Notes: generated from the sequence alone by a model not told the origin. Shown: positions 16,883-27,327, counted from the first letter of the stretch. The stretch: DNA of 64,000 nt from Devosia epidermidihirudinis (GCF_000971295.1 NZ_LANJ01000012.1:186001-250000); one strand, 5' to 3'. Numbers and translations: made by a program.

Positions 16883-18010
16883 CTAGTAAACGACGACGCT
16901 ACGAATGCTTTCGCCGGCGCGCATCAGCTCGAAGCCCTTATTGATATCTTCGAGGCGCAGGGTGTGGGTGATCATCGGATCGATTTCGATCTTGCCATCG
17001 AGATACCAGTCGACAATCTTCGGCACGTCCGTACGGCCCTTGGCGCCGCCGAAAGCCGTTCCCATCCAGGTGCGGCCCGTGACCAGCTGGAACGGACGGG
17101 TCGAAATTTCCTTGCCCGCCGCTGCCACGCCAATAACAACCGACTTACCCCAGCCGCGGTGGCTGCATTCGAGAGCCTGACGCATAACCGTGGTATTGCC
17201 AGTGCAGTCGAACGTGTAGTCCGCGCCACCGATCAGATCGCCACGGCGCTTGGTCAGGTTTACGAGGTAAGGCACGATATCGCCGTCGATCTCGGTCGGG
17301 TTGACGAAGTGCGTCATACCGAAGCGCTCGCCCCATTCCTTCTTGTCGTTGTTCAGGTCCACGCCGATGATCATGTCGGCGCCGGCAAGGCGCAGGCCCT
17401 GAATCACGTTGAGACCAATGCCGCCCAGGCCGAACACGACAGCCGTCGCGCCGATCTCAACCTTGGCAGTATTGATCACCGCGCCAATGCCAGTGGTGAC
17501 GCCGCAGCCGACATAGCAAACCTTGTCGAAGGCCGCCGACGCGTCGATCTTGGCGACCGCGATCTCGGGCAGAACGGTGAAGTTCGAAAAGGTCGAGCAA
17601 CCCATATAGTGATGGATCGGCTTGCCTTCGAACGAGAAGCGCGAGGTGCCGTCGGGCATAAGTCCCTGCCCCTGCGTCGAGCGGATCGCCGTGCAGAGGT
17701 TGGTCTTGCCGGAGCGGCACGAATAGCACTCGCGGCACTCTGGCGTGTAGAGCGGGATGACGTGATCGCCCTTTTTGAGAGAGGTCACACCCGGACCGAC
17801 ATCAACAACAACGCCTGCGCCTTCATGGCCGAGAATAGCGGGGAAAATCCCCTCAGGGTCCGCGCCCGACAGCGTGAAATCATCGGTGTGGCAGATGCCG
17901 GTGGCCTTGATCTCGATCAGAACCTCGCCCGCCTTGGGGCCTTCGAGATCGACTTCGACGATTTCGAGGGGTTTTCCAGCCTGGAAGGCAACGGCGGCAC
18001 GGGTTTTCAT
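16883..18010 (-). CDS. frmA: S-(hydroxymethyl)glutathione dehydrogenase / class III alcohol dehydrogenase
   Basis: This 375-residue zinc enzyme oxidises S-hydroxymethylglutathione to S-formylglutathione with NAD, the central step of glutathione-dependent formaldehyde detoxification. Catalytic zinc ligands are visible as C40 (GICHTDD), H62/E63 (GHEGAGV) and the Cys in [13 protein letters not shown]. The structural zinc site is the four-cysteine cluster [15 protein letters not shown]. The NAD fold is [16 protein letters not shown]. Length and the [16 protein letters not shown] segment match class III enzymes closely. It heads a minus-strand operon with the hydrolase and UPF0178 genes; no S-formylglutathione hydrolase is adjacent. 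Confidence 0.95.
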   Translation of the reverse strand: MKTRAAVAFQAGKPLEIVEVDLEGPKAGEVLIEIKATGICHTDDFTLSGADPEGIFPAILGHEGAGVVVDVGPGVTSLKKGDHVIPLYTPECRECYSCRSGKTNLCTAIRSTQGQGLMPDGTSRFSFEGKPIHHYMGCSTFSNFTVLPEIAVAKIDASAAFDKVCYVGCGVTTGIGAVINTAKVEIGATAVVFGLGGIGLNVIQGLRLAGADMIIGVDLNNDKKEWGERFGMTHFVNPTEIDGDIVPYLVNLTKRRGDLIGGADYTFDCTGNTTVMRQALECSHRGWGKSVVIGVAAAGKEISTRPFQLVTGRTWMGTAFGGAKGRTDVPKIVDWYLDGKIEIDPMITHTLRLEDINKGFELMRAGESIRSVVVY

Positions 18011-18080
18011 CTGCAGGTCTCCGATTCACGAATTTGCCGGACCCTCGCACACCAACCGCCTACGGGCAATGTGACGAAAG

Positions 18081-18737
18081 CTAAAGCGAAACGACGACGT
18101 TGACCGTAGCTGCCACAATCACCGTGTTGAAAAAGAACGAGAAAATGCCGTGCATCAGCACCAGGCGCTGCATATCTCGTGAGGTCACGTTCACGTCGGC
18201 AACCTGCGCCGTCATGCCGATCACATAGGAGAAGTAGAGAAAGCTCATGCCGTCGGGCCTGTCGGCCATTGGAAACTGAAGGCCCTCACGATCTTTCTGG
18301 GCAGTCTTCGCTGCTTTGCCCCGCCCGGCCACTTTGGGGGCGGAGTAGTACTCAAAAGCGTAGTGGTGCGCCGCCATGGCATGGACCGTGAGCCACCCGA
18401 GCGGGATCGCTGCCGCCGTCGCAACCAGCTCTAGTCCGTTGGCATCCTTCGTCCCAACCAATTGGAACAGCGAGACCAGGGCCGAGGTGATCACGGCTAT
18501 CGTGGCGACGAAAATGATCCAGGCGGGGGCGTCTTCCTGATCGGCGTGCTTGTCGAGAAACTCAGCCGTTGCACGCGGGAAAAAGCCTAGGCTGAAGAAG
18601 AGATAGATCGCGAAAAACACGATCGTCCCCCACAGCACAGCCTGCCTCGGGGTGAACATCAGGCTGGCAAACGTGACGACCAACCCCGCCACAACCGCAA
18701 TGTAAAAAGATCGATGACGCAAAGACTTGAGAACCAC
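18081..18737 (-). CDS. DUF1345 integral membrane protein
   Basis: The 218-residue product matches the DUF1345 family: hydrophobic helices at about 12-30, 33-55, 75-95, 105-120 and 190-215, with HAMAAHHYAFEYY in the middle and GMSFLYFSYVIGMTAQVADV and SRDMQRLVLMHGIFSFFFNT near the end. The function of the family is unknown. It lies 70 bases upstream of frmA on the same strand and may share its transcript, although a promoter could fit in the gap. Confidence 0.85.
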   Translation of the reverse strand: MVLKSLRHRSFYIAVVAGLVVTFASLMFTPRQAVLWGTIVFFAIYLFFSLGFFPRATAEFLDKHADQEDAPAWIIFVATIAVITSALVSLFQLVGTKDANGLELVATAAAIPLGWLTVHAMAAHHYAFEYYSAPKVAGRGKAAKTAQKDREGLQFPMADRPDGMSFLYFSYVIGMTAQVADVNVTSRDMQRLVLMHGIFSFFFNTVIVAATVNVVVSL

Positions 18738-18802
18738 GCTCAGCTACCTCTCACCTTTCGTGAAAGGATATCCGGTAACGCGGCGACGGCAAGCCCTGTT
18801 GG

Positions 18803-19591
18803 CTAACGCTGGTCCAGAACTGCCCCCGGCCCCGCCTGTGCCCCGGCGGGCACTTTTCCAAGGATGATCATGCCGAGCACTTCGTCCTTGGTCACGTCGC
18901 TGGTGCGCGCGCTGCCCACCACCTGCCCGTTCTTCATAACGACAAGGCGATCGGCCAGATCGAAGACGTCGTGAATGTCGTGGCTGATGAGGAAAATGCC
19001 GATGCCGTCCGACTTAAGCTGTTTGATCAGCTCGCCCACCTGCGCCGTTTCCTGCGGGCCCAGCGACGCGGTCGGTTCATCCATGATCAGGATGCGCGCA
19101 TCAAAAAGGATCGCCCGGGCAATTGCCACCGACTGCCGCTGACCGCCCGACAAGGCTCGTACAGGCTCCTTGAAGCGGCGGAAATTGGGGTTTAACCGCC
19201 CCATCACTTCGCGCGCCTTGGACTCCATGGCTGCATCATCAAGCGTCCCCAGCGCAGTCGTCAGCTCGCGCCCGAGGAAAAGATTGGCCGCCGCGTCGAC
19301 ATTGTCGGCAACCGCGAGCTGCTGGTAGATCGTCTCGATGCCATAGGCCTTGGCGTCGCGCGGATTGTTGATCGTCGCGTCCTGCCCGTTTATGCGGATC
19401 GAGCCCGTGTCGCGTTTATAGGCGCCAGACAGGATCTTAATCAGCGTCGACTTGCCCGCGCCGTTGTGGCCGAGCAACCCAACGACTTCACCGGGATAGA
19501 GATCGATGGAGGCCCGATCGACGGCACGGATGCCGCCGAATGAAATCGAAATATCGTCCATCGCGACGAGCGGCGTTCTGGTGTCCAGCAT
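18803..19591 (-). CDS. Sugar ABC transporter ATP-binding protein, single-domain (FrcA/XylG-like)
   Basis: This 262-residue ATPase belongs to the CUT2 sugar importer class. Walker A is [12 protein letters not shown], the signature [15 protein letters not shown], Walker [13 protein letters not shown] and the switch region [17 protein letters not shown]2 ATPases such as XylG and RbsA usually have two fused domains of about 500 residues; this one has a single domain, like FrcA of rhizobia, so it should work as a homodimer. It follows the permease by 12 bases and has GGGAGT before its ATG. With the xylose-type permease and binding protein it should import D-xylose. Confidence 0.9.
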   Translation of the reverse strand: MLDTRTPLVAMDDISISFGGIRAVDRASIDLYPGEVVGLLGHNGAGKSTLIKILSGAYKRDTGSIRINGQDATINNPRDAKAYGIETIYQQLAVADNVDAAANLFLGRELTTALGTLDDAAMESKAREVMGRLNPNFRRFKEPVRALSGGQRQSVAIARAILFDARILIMDEPTASLGPQETAQVGELIKQLKSDGIGIFLISHDIHDVFDLADRLVVMKNGQVVGSARTSDVTKDEVLGMIILGKVPAGAQAGPGAVLDQR

Positions 19592-19603
19592 GGCAAGGAC
19601 TCC

Positions 19604-20923
19604 CTAGTGTTTATTTCGGCGGTAGAGCGTGTCGAGCCACACCGCAAAGACGAGGACGACGCCAACAACGATGGACTGCAATGGGCTATCAACCCCCATC
19701 AGCACCATGCCTGACTGCAGAGACTGCATGACCAGCGCGCCCAGCATGGCGCCAGCAATGGTGCCGACACCGCCAGCCAGCGACGCTCCACCGATGACGG
19801 CTGCCGCAATCACGTAAAGCTCGTCGAGCGTGCCCAGGGCATTGGTGGCAGCATTGAGGCGCGCGGATGAAATCGCCGCAGCGATGGCGCAGAGGCCGCC
19901 CATCAGCATGAAGATTTTGACCGTCACCCAGCGCGTATTGATACCCGCCAGCTCAGCCGCTTCGGGATTGCCGCCCATGGCAAACACATAGCGCCCAAAC
20001 CGCGTGCGCGTGGCGATGAATGTCATCACCACACCCACTCCAAGGGCGATCAGCACTGGCATGGCAATGCCGTGCGAAATGAAGAGCCCACCATCGGGAA
20101 TGTCTATGCCATTGGCATGCGCGTAATTCTCGGCGATGCGGCGAGGCCATGGGTAGGCGTTGACCACCCAAACGGCACCAATTGCGATACCGCAGCCAAG
20201 AATGGCCAGCGTCGCCTCTGCCCAAACCGGGCGTAGCGGGAAATTGAACCGCAACCGCTGGCGTCTCCCGAGATAGAGCCCGACGACAATCGCTGCGCAG
20301 GCGATGACACAGACAACCCAGCTCCAAAGGGCACCGATCGCCCCCGCCGGACCGCCACCGATCAATTGGAACGTCGGATCCATCGGCGCGACAGTCCGCC
20401 CCATGGTCACCCACCAGGCAGCACCACGCCAAACCAGATACCCACCCAAAGTCACGATGAACGCGGGCACACGCAGATAGGCAATGATGCTGCCCTGAAG
20501 CGCCCCGATGCCCACGCCAACAGCCAAACCAGCCAGCAGCGACAGAGCCCATATCAAGGGGTGGCCAAGGCCCAGGCCAAGTTGCGCCGGCAGAATATCA
20601 GTCTGCATGACCCCCATGACCATGCCGACCAAGCCGAGGATGGAGCCAACCGACAAGTCGACATTGCGAGTGACGATCACCAGCACCATGCCTGTGACCA
20701 TGACGGCGACTGACGCCGTCTGTACCGACAGATTCCAGAGATTGCGCGGCGTCAGGAACAGCCCACCGGAAAAGACATTGAAGCCGATCCAGATGATTGC
20801 CAATGCCACGATCATGCCGATCAGGCGCGTATCGAGTTCAGTCGCAAGCAGGAATCGTTGCAGCGGGTTCTGCGCGAACTTGCTCGGATGAACGGTCGTC
20901 GGAATGACGCTCTGGTCGGCCAA
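19604..20923 (-). CDS. xylH: Sugar ABC transporter permease, XylH-like
   Basis: The 439-residue polytopic permease matches the long XylH-type CUT2 permeases, with the conserved NVDLSVGSILGLVGMVMGVM, the segment LRVPAFIVTLGGYLVWRGAA and a second-half FAMGGNPEAAELAGIN. About ten or more hydrophobic helices are visible. The start is a TTG at 20923 (20921-20923 on the plus strand read as CAA) with GGAGAG at good distance. It lies between the binding-protein and ATPase genes, which is the usual order in Hyphomicrobiales. Confidence 0.9.
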   Translation of the reverse strand: MADQSVIPTTVHPSKFAQNPLQRFLLATELDTRLIGMIVALAIIWIGFNVFSGGLFLTPRNLWNLSVQTASVAVMVTGMVLVIVTRNVDLSVGSILGLVGMVMGVMQTDILPAQLGLGLGHPLIWALSLLAGLAVGVGIGALQGSIIAYLRVPAFIVTLGGYLVWRGAAWWVTMGRTVAPMDPTFQLIGGGPAGAIGALWSWVVCVIACAAIVVGLYLGRRQRLRFNFPLRPVWAEATLAILGCGIAIGAVWVVNAYPWPRRIAENYAHANGIDIPDGGLFISHGIAMPVLIALGVGVVMTFIATRTRFGRYVFAMGGNPEAAELAGINTRWVTVKIFMLMGGLCAIAAAISSARLNAATNALGTLDELYVIAAAVIGGASLAGGVGTIAGAMLGALVMQSLQSGMVLMGVDSPLQSIVVGVVLVFAVWLDTLYRRNKH

Positions 20924-21003
20924 ATGCTTCTCTCCAATGGATGCACCAAATCAATTGGTACTGTCCTTCGGCGCCACGGCAATCTGCGGCACCATAATTC
21001 AAA

Positions 21004-22047
21004 TCAGTCGCAGACGGGCACGCGACCTCTGGGAACGCCTTGGCATACGACTGCCTTGGAAACCCAGCCACCATCGATCACAACATTCAAGTTGTCCCGC
21101 GTAATGACAACGGGTTCGATGAAGAACGCATTCATCTCGACGCCCTTTGGCCCACCTGAAAACTTCGTCGCGCCGGTAACCGTATCGAGAGCCGCTCCTG
21201 CGGCGAGCTCCATAGCCACCTCAGCAGCCTTGCGGCCCAGAACGCGCGCGTCTTTCCACACCGAAACGGTTTGAGTGCCAAGGGCAATCCGGTTGAGAGC
21301 AGCATGGTCGCCGTCCTGCCCCGAGACGGGCACCGCGCCGGCTAGCCCTTGTGCCGTCAAAGCCGCAATTGCCCCGCCCGCTGTGCCGTCATTGGACGCA
21401 ACAACGGCGTCGATCTCGTTATTATTGGCGGTCAGGAACTGCTCCATATTCGCTTGCGCGATTTCGGGGTTCCAGTTGTCGGTATAGGCCTCGCCAACGT
21501 TGACGATATCTCCGCGATCAATGGCCGCCTGCAGAACCTCCATCTGCCCCGCGAAGAGAAAGTCGGAGTTCGGGTCGCCCGCATTCCCTTTGATAAACAC
21601 ATAATTGCCCGTCGGCTGCACCGCATAGACATTTTCCGCCTGCAGGCGTCCAACTTCCTTGTTGTCGAATGTCAGGTAAAAAGCATCGGGGTTCTCAATC
21701 AACCGGTCATAGCCGACGACCGGGATCCCTTCGGCCACAGCCGCAGCAACTGCCGGTCCTACCGCGTCACCGTCTTGCGCCAGCACGATAATCGCATCGG
21801 CGCCCTGCGCGATAAGGCTCTCAATGTCCGTCAATTGCTTGGCAGCGGACGATTGCGCATCGGCGGAAATGTACTTGGCCCCGGCGGCGTCCAGCACCGC
21901 CTTGATTGCCGCTTCATCCGTCTTCCAGCGCTCTTCCTGAAAATTGTTCCAGGATAGACCGATGGTCACCGTTTCCTGCGCAAACGCGACATCAGGCAAT
22001 CCGGCCAATACGGTCGTCGCGAACAGCACTGCCAGTGTCTTGCTCAT
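21004..22047 (-). CDS. xylF: D-xylose ABC transporter substrate-binding protein
   Basis: The product (347 residues from the ATG at 22047, with GGAGGACG before it) has a Sec signal peptide (about 1-24, ending at DVAFAQ) and a type I sugar-binding fold. The pattern follows E. coli XylF closely: [50 protein letters not shown] and [20 protein letters not shown]. It captures D-xylose in the periplasm. An upstream in-frame start at 22080 would put extra residues before the signal peptide and is not used. It is the first gene of the importer operon and is divergent from the ROK regulator. Confidence 0.93.
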   Translation of the reverse strand: MSKTLAVLFATTVLAGLPDVAFAQETVTIGLSWNNFQEERWKTDEAAIKAVLDAAGAKYISADAQSSAAKQLTDIESLIAQGADAIIVLAQDGDAVGPAVAAAVAEGIPVVGYDRLIENPDAFYLTFDNKEVGRLQAENVYAVQPTGNYVFIKGNAGDPNSDFLFAGQMEVLQAAIDRGDIVNVGEAYTDNWNPEIAQANMEQFLTANNNEIDAVVASNDGTAGGAIAALTAQGLAGAVPVSGQDGDHAALNRIALGTQTVSVWKDARVLGRKAAEVAMELAAGAALDTVTGATKFSGGPKGVEMNAFFIEPVVITRDNLNVVIDGGWVSKAVVCQGVPRGRVPVCD

Positions 22048-22275
22048 GCTCGTCCTCCCCCCAATGGTTGCGCTCAACACGGTCTCAAACCAGCGTCAAC
22101 CACCTAACCAAAGCGGCCCCCTCCAAAGGCGCCTGAGCACAGAACTCATTGCTCACACGAGGAAAAGCACCGGGAGTCAGCAGGTGTCAACTTCAATTTC
22201 GGCACTCGAATTAAATACCGATTGCGGTCCGGGCACAGGAATGGTGTGTTGCGCGCGAAGTGGGGAGAACGATGC
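22048..22275. promoter_or_regulatory. Divergent control region of the xylose importer and the ROK regulator
   Basis: This gap separates xylF (minus) from the ROK gene (plus) and must hold both promoters. An AT-rich segment near 22190-22220 is the most likely promoter core. I could not identify a convincing palindromic operator by eye. Confidence 0.35.
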
Positions 22276-23487
22276 TTGGCGCGGAACGTCAGCGATAGTG
22301 ACAGCGTCCGGCGGCAGAACCGGGGCTTGGTGCTTGGGGCGCTACGCCTGCAAGGCCCGCTTTCGCGCACCTCCTTGGCGTCCGAAACGGGTCTGAGCCA
22401 CGCCAGCATCACGGCAATCAGCCATGACCTTTTGGCTCAGAACATCATTGTCGAACTTGCGGCCGCCGAAAAAGCTGACACGCGCTCGCGCGGACGCCCT
22501 GCAACGCTGATCGGTTTTAACCGCGCCATCGGCTGTGCAGTCCTGTTTGAGCTCGACGTCAACCGCGCCCGACTCTCACTGGTCGACTATGGAGGCGTGC
22601 TTGTGGATCGCATCGAGTATCCTCTGACACCCACCACCTTCGCCCAGATGCCGCCAGCCGAATATCTCGCCGAACGCATTCACTTGCTCCAGTCGCGCAA
22701 TCCCGAAGCGGTCCTGCGCCGCATAGCAATTTCGGTGCAGGGCATACTTGATCGCGACGGCCAGGGGCTCAAATGGTCGCCTATTGCTCATCTAGCCAAT
22801 AATCCCTTCGGGCAGAAATTATCCGGAGCCTTCGACATCCCGGTCACGCTCTATAAGCGGGGCCGACTGCTCGCCGAAGGTGTGCGTTGGCTCGATCCTG
22901 CCCTACACGCGGCCAGTGTCGCCACTGTCTTTGTTGGCTCCACAGTAGCCATGGGTATGACCTTCCGGGGCCAGATCATGGGGCGCGGCGACGAAGGCGC
23001 GACCGAATTCGGGCACATGAACCACTCGCCCAACGGCGCCCTCTGCCGTTGCGGTATGCGGGGGTGCGTCGAAGCCTATGCTGCTGACTATGGGGTATTG
23101 CGCACAGCTTACTCGGTGCCCGAAACCACCCAACCGGCCCCGGCCGTCCCGCCACACGAATATGAAGGCCTCATCGCCAGGGCCAGCAGCGGCGACCGAA
23201 CAGCAACCCACGCATTCAATCTTGCCGGTCGAGCTATCGGCTTCGGGCTCAGCCGGATGATGGCTGTCTTCGATCCAACGCACATCCTGATCGTCGGCCC
23301 CGGCGCGCGCGCCTTTCACCTGATGGAGCAGGAAATACGGAGCGCCATGTCAGGGTCCCTGCTCTGCCGTATCAACGGCATGCCAGAAATCGTGCCCCAC
23401 CTTGACGAAAAGGAGCCAATCTTCAGGGGGCTCCAGATGAAAACGCTCGACGAAATAGACCAGGCCTATTTTGCGGGACTGCAATAG
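22276..23487 (+). CDS. ROK-family transcriptional regulator (XylR-type)
   Basis: The 403-residue product has an N-terminal winged HTH (about 10-70; SVRRQNRGLVLGALRLQGPL, then SRTSLASETGLSHASITAIS) and a C-terminal ROK sugar-kinase-like domain with the zinc motif CRCGMRGCVEAY. The kinase site is degenerate, as in the NagC/XylR repressors. The start is probably the TTG at 22276, with GGGGAG eight bases upstream; earlier TTG/GTG codons at 22222-22249 are open but lack a ribosome site. It is divergent from the xylose importer and most likely represses it until xylose binds. Confidence 0.88.
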   Translation: MARNVSDSDSVRRQNRGLVLGALRLQGPLSRTSLASETGLSHASITAISHDLLAQNIIVELAAAEKADTRSRGRPATLIGFNRAIGCAVLFELDVNRARLSLVDYGGVLVDRIEYPLTPTTFAQMPPAEYLAERIHLLQSRNPEAVLRRIAISVQGILDRDGQGLKWSPIAHLANNPFGQKLSGAFDIPVTLYKRGRLLAEGVRWLDPALHAASVATVFVGSTVAMGMTFRGQIMGRGDEGATEFGHMNHSPNGALCRCGMRGCVEAYAADYGVLRTAYSVPETTQPAPAVPPHEYEGLIARASSGDRTATHAFNLAGRAIGFGLSRMMAVFDPTHILIVGPGARAFHLMEQEIRSAMSGSLLCRINGMPEIVPHLDEKEPIFRGLQMKTLDEIDQAYFAGLQ

Positions 23488-23518
23488 GTTCGTCGCGGCT
23501 TAGGCCAAGCGATCGCCC

Positions 23519-23869
23519 CTAGCGCCTGAGGGAGGCTCGCTTCTGCAGCTGCAACGCCGCCCAGCCACCCGCGACACCCAATACCACGCCGACACACTTG
23601 ACGATCATATCGGCAACTTCGGCATGGCGGTCCGGACGCAGGTTTTGGGCCCATTCGAGACCGACAGCCATGGCCAATAGCACCAGCATCACCCAGAGCA
23701 GCCGGCGCGGATAGGCAATCGCGAACAGCAGACCCAGAACTATGTAGGCCCCCATCCGATCAATCTGGGCCGGAAAAGGACTTGCCGAGCGCAGTCCGAC
23801 GGGACCGAGCGTCAGGTAAATGATGACGGCGCCGAGGCCGAACGCTAGGCACTTATGGGCAAAGGACAT
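23519..23869 (-). CDS. VanZ-like membrane protein
   Basis: The 116-residue product has four hydrophobic segments (about 7-25, 38-52, 58-72, 84-103) and the VanZ-type pattern DRMGAYIVLGLLFAIAYPRR, then GLEWAQNLRPDRHAEVADMI. VanZ-like proteins are small inner-membrane proteins, one of which gives teicoplanin tolerance; most have no known function. It stands 61 bases downstream of cysNC on the same strand and may be read from the same transcript. Confidence 0.82.
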   Translation of the reverse strand: MSFAHKCLAFGLGAVIIYLTLGPVGLRSASPFPAQIDRMGAYIVLGLLFAIAYPRRLLWVMLVLLAMAVGLEWAQNLRPDRHAEVADMIVKCVGVVLGVAGGWAALQLQKRASLRR

Positions 23870-23930
23870 GAAGCCCTGATATCATCCCCCCTGAGGACTT
23901 CAACCGCCATCAACGGGTTGTGTGCTCAAG

Positions 23931-25817
23931 CTAATGAGTGAGCCAATCGTACAGTTGCTCGGCAAGCTCCACCGGCTCGTTGTCGGCACCGCTCAAAACA
24001 ATCTCCGCGTTTTTTGGCACCTCGAAAGGTGAATCGATCCCCGTGAAGTTCTTGATCTCGCCTGCACGCGCGCGTTTGTAGAGCCCCTTGGGATCACGCG
24101 CCTCGCAAACTTCGATTGGCGTATCGACATAGACCTCGACAAAATCGACGTCGCCGGCGATCTCGCGAGCCAGTCTCCGTTCGTTCTCGAACGGAGAAAT
24201 AAACGACACCAGCACAATCAGGCCCGCATCAGCCATGAGCTTGGCCACTTCCGCGACGCGGCGAATGTTTTCGATGCGCGCGGCCTCGGTAAACCCTAGG
24301 TCCTTATTGAGCCCGTGGCGCACATTGTCGCCGTCGAGGATGTAGGCGTGCTTGCCCTCTGCGGTCAGACGCTTCTCAATGAGGTTGGCGATCGACGACT
24401 TGCCGGAGCCAGACAGCCCGGTGAACCAGACGATCCGTGGCTCTTGTCCCTTTTGGGCGGCGCGAACGTCGCGGTTCACGTCGAACGATTGGTAGGTCAG
24501 GTTCTGCGCACGGCGCAGTCCGAACTCTATCGTCCCCGCGCCCAGTGTCGCATTGGTCAAACGATCGACCAGGATGAAGCCGCCGGTCGCCGCGTTGGCC
24601 GTATACGGGTCAAAGACAATCGGCTTATCTGTCGCGATCGTCACCGTCGCGACCTCATTGAGGTCAATCTTGGTCGCCGCCGTCTGTTCAAGCGTGTTCA
24701 CATTCGTCTTGAACTTTAGATCAGTGATCGTTGCGGGAATGACCTGCGAACCAACTTTGAGCAGATAAGAGCGCCCTGGAAATGCGGGCTCGTCGCTCAT
24801 CCACACGACCCGCGCTTGGAACTGGTTGGAGTATTCCGGCGTCTCACCGGGCGCGGACAGAACATCGCCGCGCGAAATGTCGACTTCCCGATCAAGAACC
24901 AGCGTCACCGCCTGGCCGGCCACCGCGCGATCCAGATCGCCTGTCATGGTCACTATGCGCTTGACGACTGCAGGCTTGCGCGATGACGCCACAAGAACGT
25001 CATCCCCCACAGAAACCGACCCGCCCGCGACCGTACCCGAAAACCCGCGAAAATCGAGGTTTGGACGGTTTACCCACTGGACCGGGAAGCGAAATCGCTG
25101 AGCCGAACGATCATCGGACACCTCGATTCCTTCAAGGTACGGCACAAGAGCCGGCCCTTCATACCAAGGTGTCCTAGGGCTTTGCGCCAACATATTGTCG
25201 CCGCGCAATGCCGAAACAGGAACAGCGGCAAGCGTCTTGAACCCAAGAGGCTCCGCAAAGGCACGATACTCGGCGACGATACGATCAAACACAGCCTGAT
25301 CGTAGTCGACCAGATCGATCTTGTTCACGACAAGAACGACATGCTTCACGCCGATCAGAGACAGAATGAAGCTATGACGGCGTGTCTGCGTCAGCACGCC
25401 CTTGCGCGCGTCGATCAGCACCAGTGCCAAATCGGCGTTCGACGCGCCGGTCGCCATATTGCGCGTGTACTGCTCATGGCCAGGGGTGTCGGCAACGATG
25501 AACTTGCGTTTGTCGGTCGAGAAAAACCGGTAGGCCACATCGATGGTGATGCCCTGTTCTCGCTCTGCGCTTAGGCCGTCGACCAGCAGCGAGAAATCGA
25601 TCCCCTCGTCGCCTGTCGTGCGGTTCCGGCTTTCCTTCTTTAGGCTGGCCAGTTGATCATCGAGGATCAGTTGGCTGTCATAAAGCAACCGCCCGATCAG
25701 CGTGGATTTGCCATCATCAACGCTGCCGCAGGTTAGAAAGCGCAGCAGCGACTTGTCGGTCTGCTGATTGAGCCACAGGTCGATATCGGTGTCAGGCGTC
25801 GCCATCGACAGGCTCAT
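23931..25817 (-). CDS. cysNC: Bifunctional sulfate adenylyltransferase subunit 1 / adenylylsulfate kinase
   Basis: This 628-residue fusion activates sulfate to PAPS. The N-terminal part (about 1-440) is the CysN GTPase with GSVDDGKST (about 31-39), DTPGHEQYTRNM, and NKIDLVDY as the guanine-specificity motif, followed by two beta-barrel domains. The C-terminal part (about 450-628) is an APS kinase with P-loop GLSGSGKSS and DGDNVRHGLNKDLGFTE. Its ATG overlaps the cysD stop (TGATG), so the two subunits are coupled. Such CysNC/NodQ fusions are common in alphaproteobacteria. The reductive genes cysH, cysI and cysJ are not nearby. Confidence 0.96.
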   Translation of the reverse strand: MSLSMATPDTDIDLWLNQQTDKSLLRFLTCGSVDDGKSTLIGRLLYDSQLILDDQLASLKKESRNRTTGDEGIDFSLLVDGLSAEREQGITIDVAYRFFSTDKRKFIVADTPGHEQYTRNMATGASNADLALVLIDARKGVLTQTRRHSFILSLIGVKHVVLVVNKIDLVDYDQAVFDRIVAEYRAFAEPLGFKTLAAVPVSALRGDNMLAQSPRTPWYEGPALVPYLEGIEVSDDRSAQRFRFPVQWVNRPNLDFRGFSGTVAGGSVSVGDDVLVASSRKPAVVKRIVTMTGDLDRAVAGQAVTLVLDREVDISRGDVLSAPGETPEYSNQFQARVVWMSDEPAFPGRSYLLKVGSQVIPATITDLKFKTNVNTLEQTAATKIDLNEVATVTIATDKPIVFDPYTANAATGGFILVDRLTNATLGAGTIEFGLRRAQNLTYQSFDVNRDVRAAQKGQEPRIVWFTGLSGSGKSSIANLIEKRLTAEGKHAYILDGDNVRHGLNKDLGFTEAARIENIRRVAEVAKLMADAGLIVLVSFISPFENERRLAREIAGDVDFVEVYVDTPIEVCEARDPKGLYKRARAGEIKNFTGIDSPFEVPKNAEIVLSGADNEPVELAEQLYDWLTH

Positions 25818-26770
25818 CAGAAATACCCTTCCTGCTTTTTCTTCTCCATCGATCCGACGCTGTCGCTATCGATAAGGCGCCCTTCCCGCTCCGAAGTGCG
25901 GCTGGCCTGCATTTCCATGATGATTTCGGGCAGGCTTGCCGCCGACGAGCGCATCGCCCCCGTCAGTGGGTAGCAACCGAGCGTTCGGAAGCGCACCAGT
26001 TCCTCATGTGGAACTTCGTCCCTGTTGAGCGGCATGCGGTCATCATCGACCATGATCAGGGTTCCAAAGCGCTCGACGATTGGTCGCTTCTTGGCGAAGT
26101 ACAGCGGCACAATCGGAATGCCTTCGGAATAGATGTAGGTCCAGATATCGAGCTCGGTCCAATTGCTCAGCGGGAACACCCGCATGCTCTCGCCGGGATT
26201 GAGCCTTGTATTGAACACGCGCCATAGCTCTGGCCGCTGGTTCTTGGGATCCCATGCGTGGCTGGCATTGCGATGGGAGAAGATGCGCTCCTTGGCGCGA
26301 GATTTCTCCTCATCCCGACGCGCCCCGCCGATGGCCGCATCATACGCGCCCGCCGTCAGCGCCTGCCGCAAGGCGGCGGTCTTCATGATGTCGGTATAGC
26401 GTGACGATCCGTGATCGAAGGGATTGATGTTGTCGCGCAGGCCATCAGGATTGGTGTGGGTGATCAGATCAAACCCATATTCCTCCGCCATCCGGTCGCG
26501 GAAGGCGATCATCTCGGCGAATTTCCAGGTCGTATCGATGTGCAGCAAAGGGAACGGAATTTTGCTTGGATAGAACGCCTTGCGCGCCAGATGCAGAAGG
26601 ACACTTGAGTCCTTACCGATCGAATACATCATCACCGACCGCTCAAAGCTAGCAGCGACCTCCCGCAGGATCTCGATGCTTTCTGCTTCCAGCGCTTGCA
26701 GATGCGTCAATCGGTTACTGGTCAATCCGCTCACCTCGACCGCCCGCATAGACGGGCTATTTGAGGTCAT
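25817..26770 (-). CDS. cysD: Sulfate adenylyltransferase subunit 2
   Basis: This subunit makes adenosine 5'-phosphosulfate from ATP and sulfate together with the CysN GTPase encoded just downstream. The PP-loop motif is [18 protein letters not shown] and the conserved core includes [20 protein letters not shown] and [18 protein letters not shown]. The ATG at 26770 gives 317 residues, close to the usual 300; an upstream in-frame start at 26845 would add an atypical basic leader, and an ATG at 26752 is another option. No clear ribosome site distinguishes them. Confidence 0.94.
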   Translation of the reverse strand: MTSNSPSMRAVEVSGLTSNRLTHLQALEAESIEILREVAASFERSVMMYSIGKDSSVLLHLARKAFYPSKIPFPLLHIDTTWKFAEMIAFRDRMAEEYGFDLITHTNPDGLRDNINPFDHGSSRYTDIMKTAALRQALTAGAYDAAIGGARRDEEKSRAKERIFSHRNASHAWDPKNQRPELWRVFNTRLNPGESMRVFPLSNWTELDIWTYIYSEGIPIVPLYFAKKRPIVERFGTLIMVDDDRMPLNRDEVPHEELVRFRTLGCYPLTGAMRSSAASLPEIIMEMQASRTSEREGRLIDSDSVGSMEKKKQEGYF

Positions 26771-27056
26771 TTGAATATGCCCAGATGGTCTGCGCTTCAA
26801 GCCGCCGCGGGCCTCAAACCCTTGCTCCACAAGGCCTTTGAGCATATTTGCCTCTCGCGCGGCCAGCGCACATCATAGAACTGCGACACGAGCTTTCCTG
26901 CTGCGTCTGAATGTGCGCCTGACGCAAGATCCACAGAAAAATAGTTTCGGACCGGCCTGGAACCGTCAGCACACCAGCGATCAGACGGGAGATTTGGGCA
27001 CATCCGCCAAAGGAGAGTTGCAATGCCCTCAAGAGCTTGCTATCTCGCCCGCAGAT

Positions 27057-27132
<76 letters not shown>

Positions 27133-27327
27133 CCCCCAGAGATATTTGAGTACTGGACGCTGACTAAGGCGCCGGCGCAGTGGTGCCCGTTCAAGCTTTT
27201 CTCGAGATGCGACGAGCTGCCTCGAACGGCTACTCGGCGCAAAGCTGAAGTTTGGGTTTGATTACATCTGCTTCATAGGGACAACCCGCCAGGCAGGCCA
27301 AGCGGATCGTCTACAAGCGGCAGACCG

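Noticed and set aside
16373-18103. Plus-strand frame of 576 codons
   Set aside because: It is antisense to frmA and the alpha/beta hydrolase, both with intact active-site motifs, and has no family likeness.
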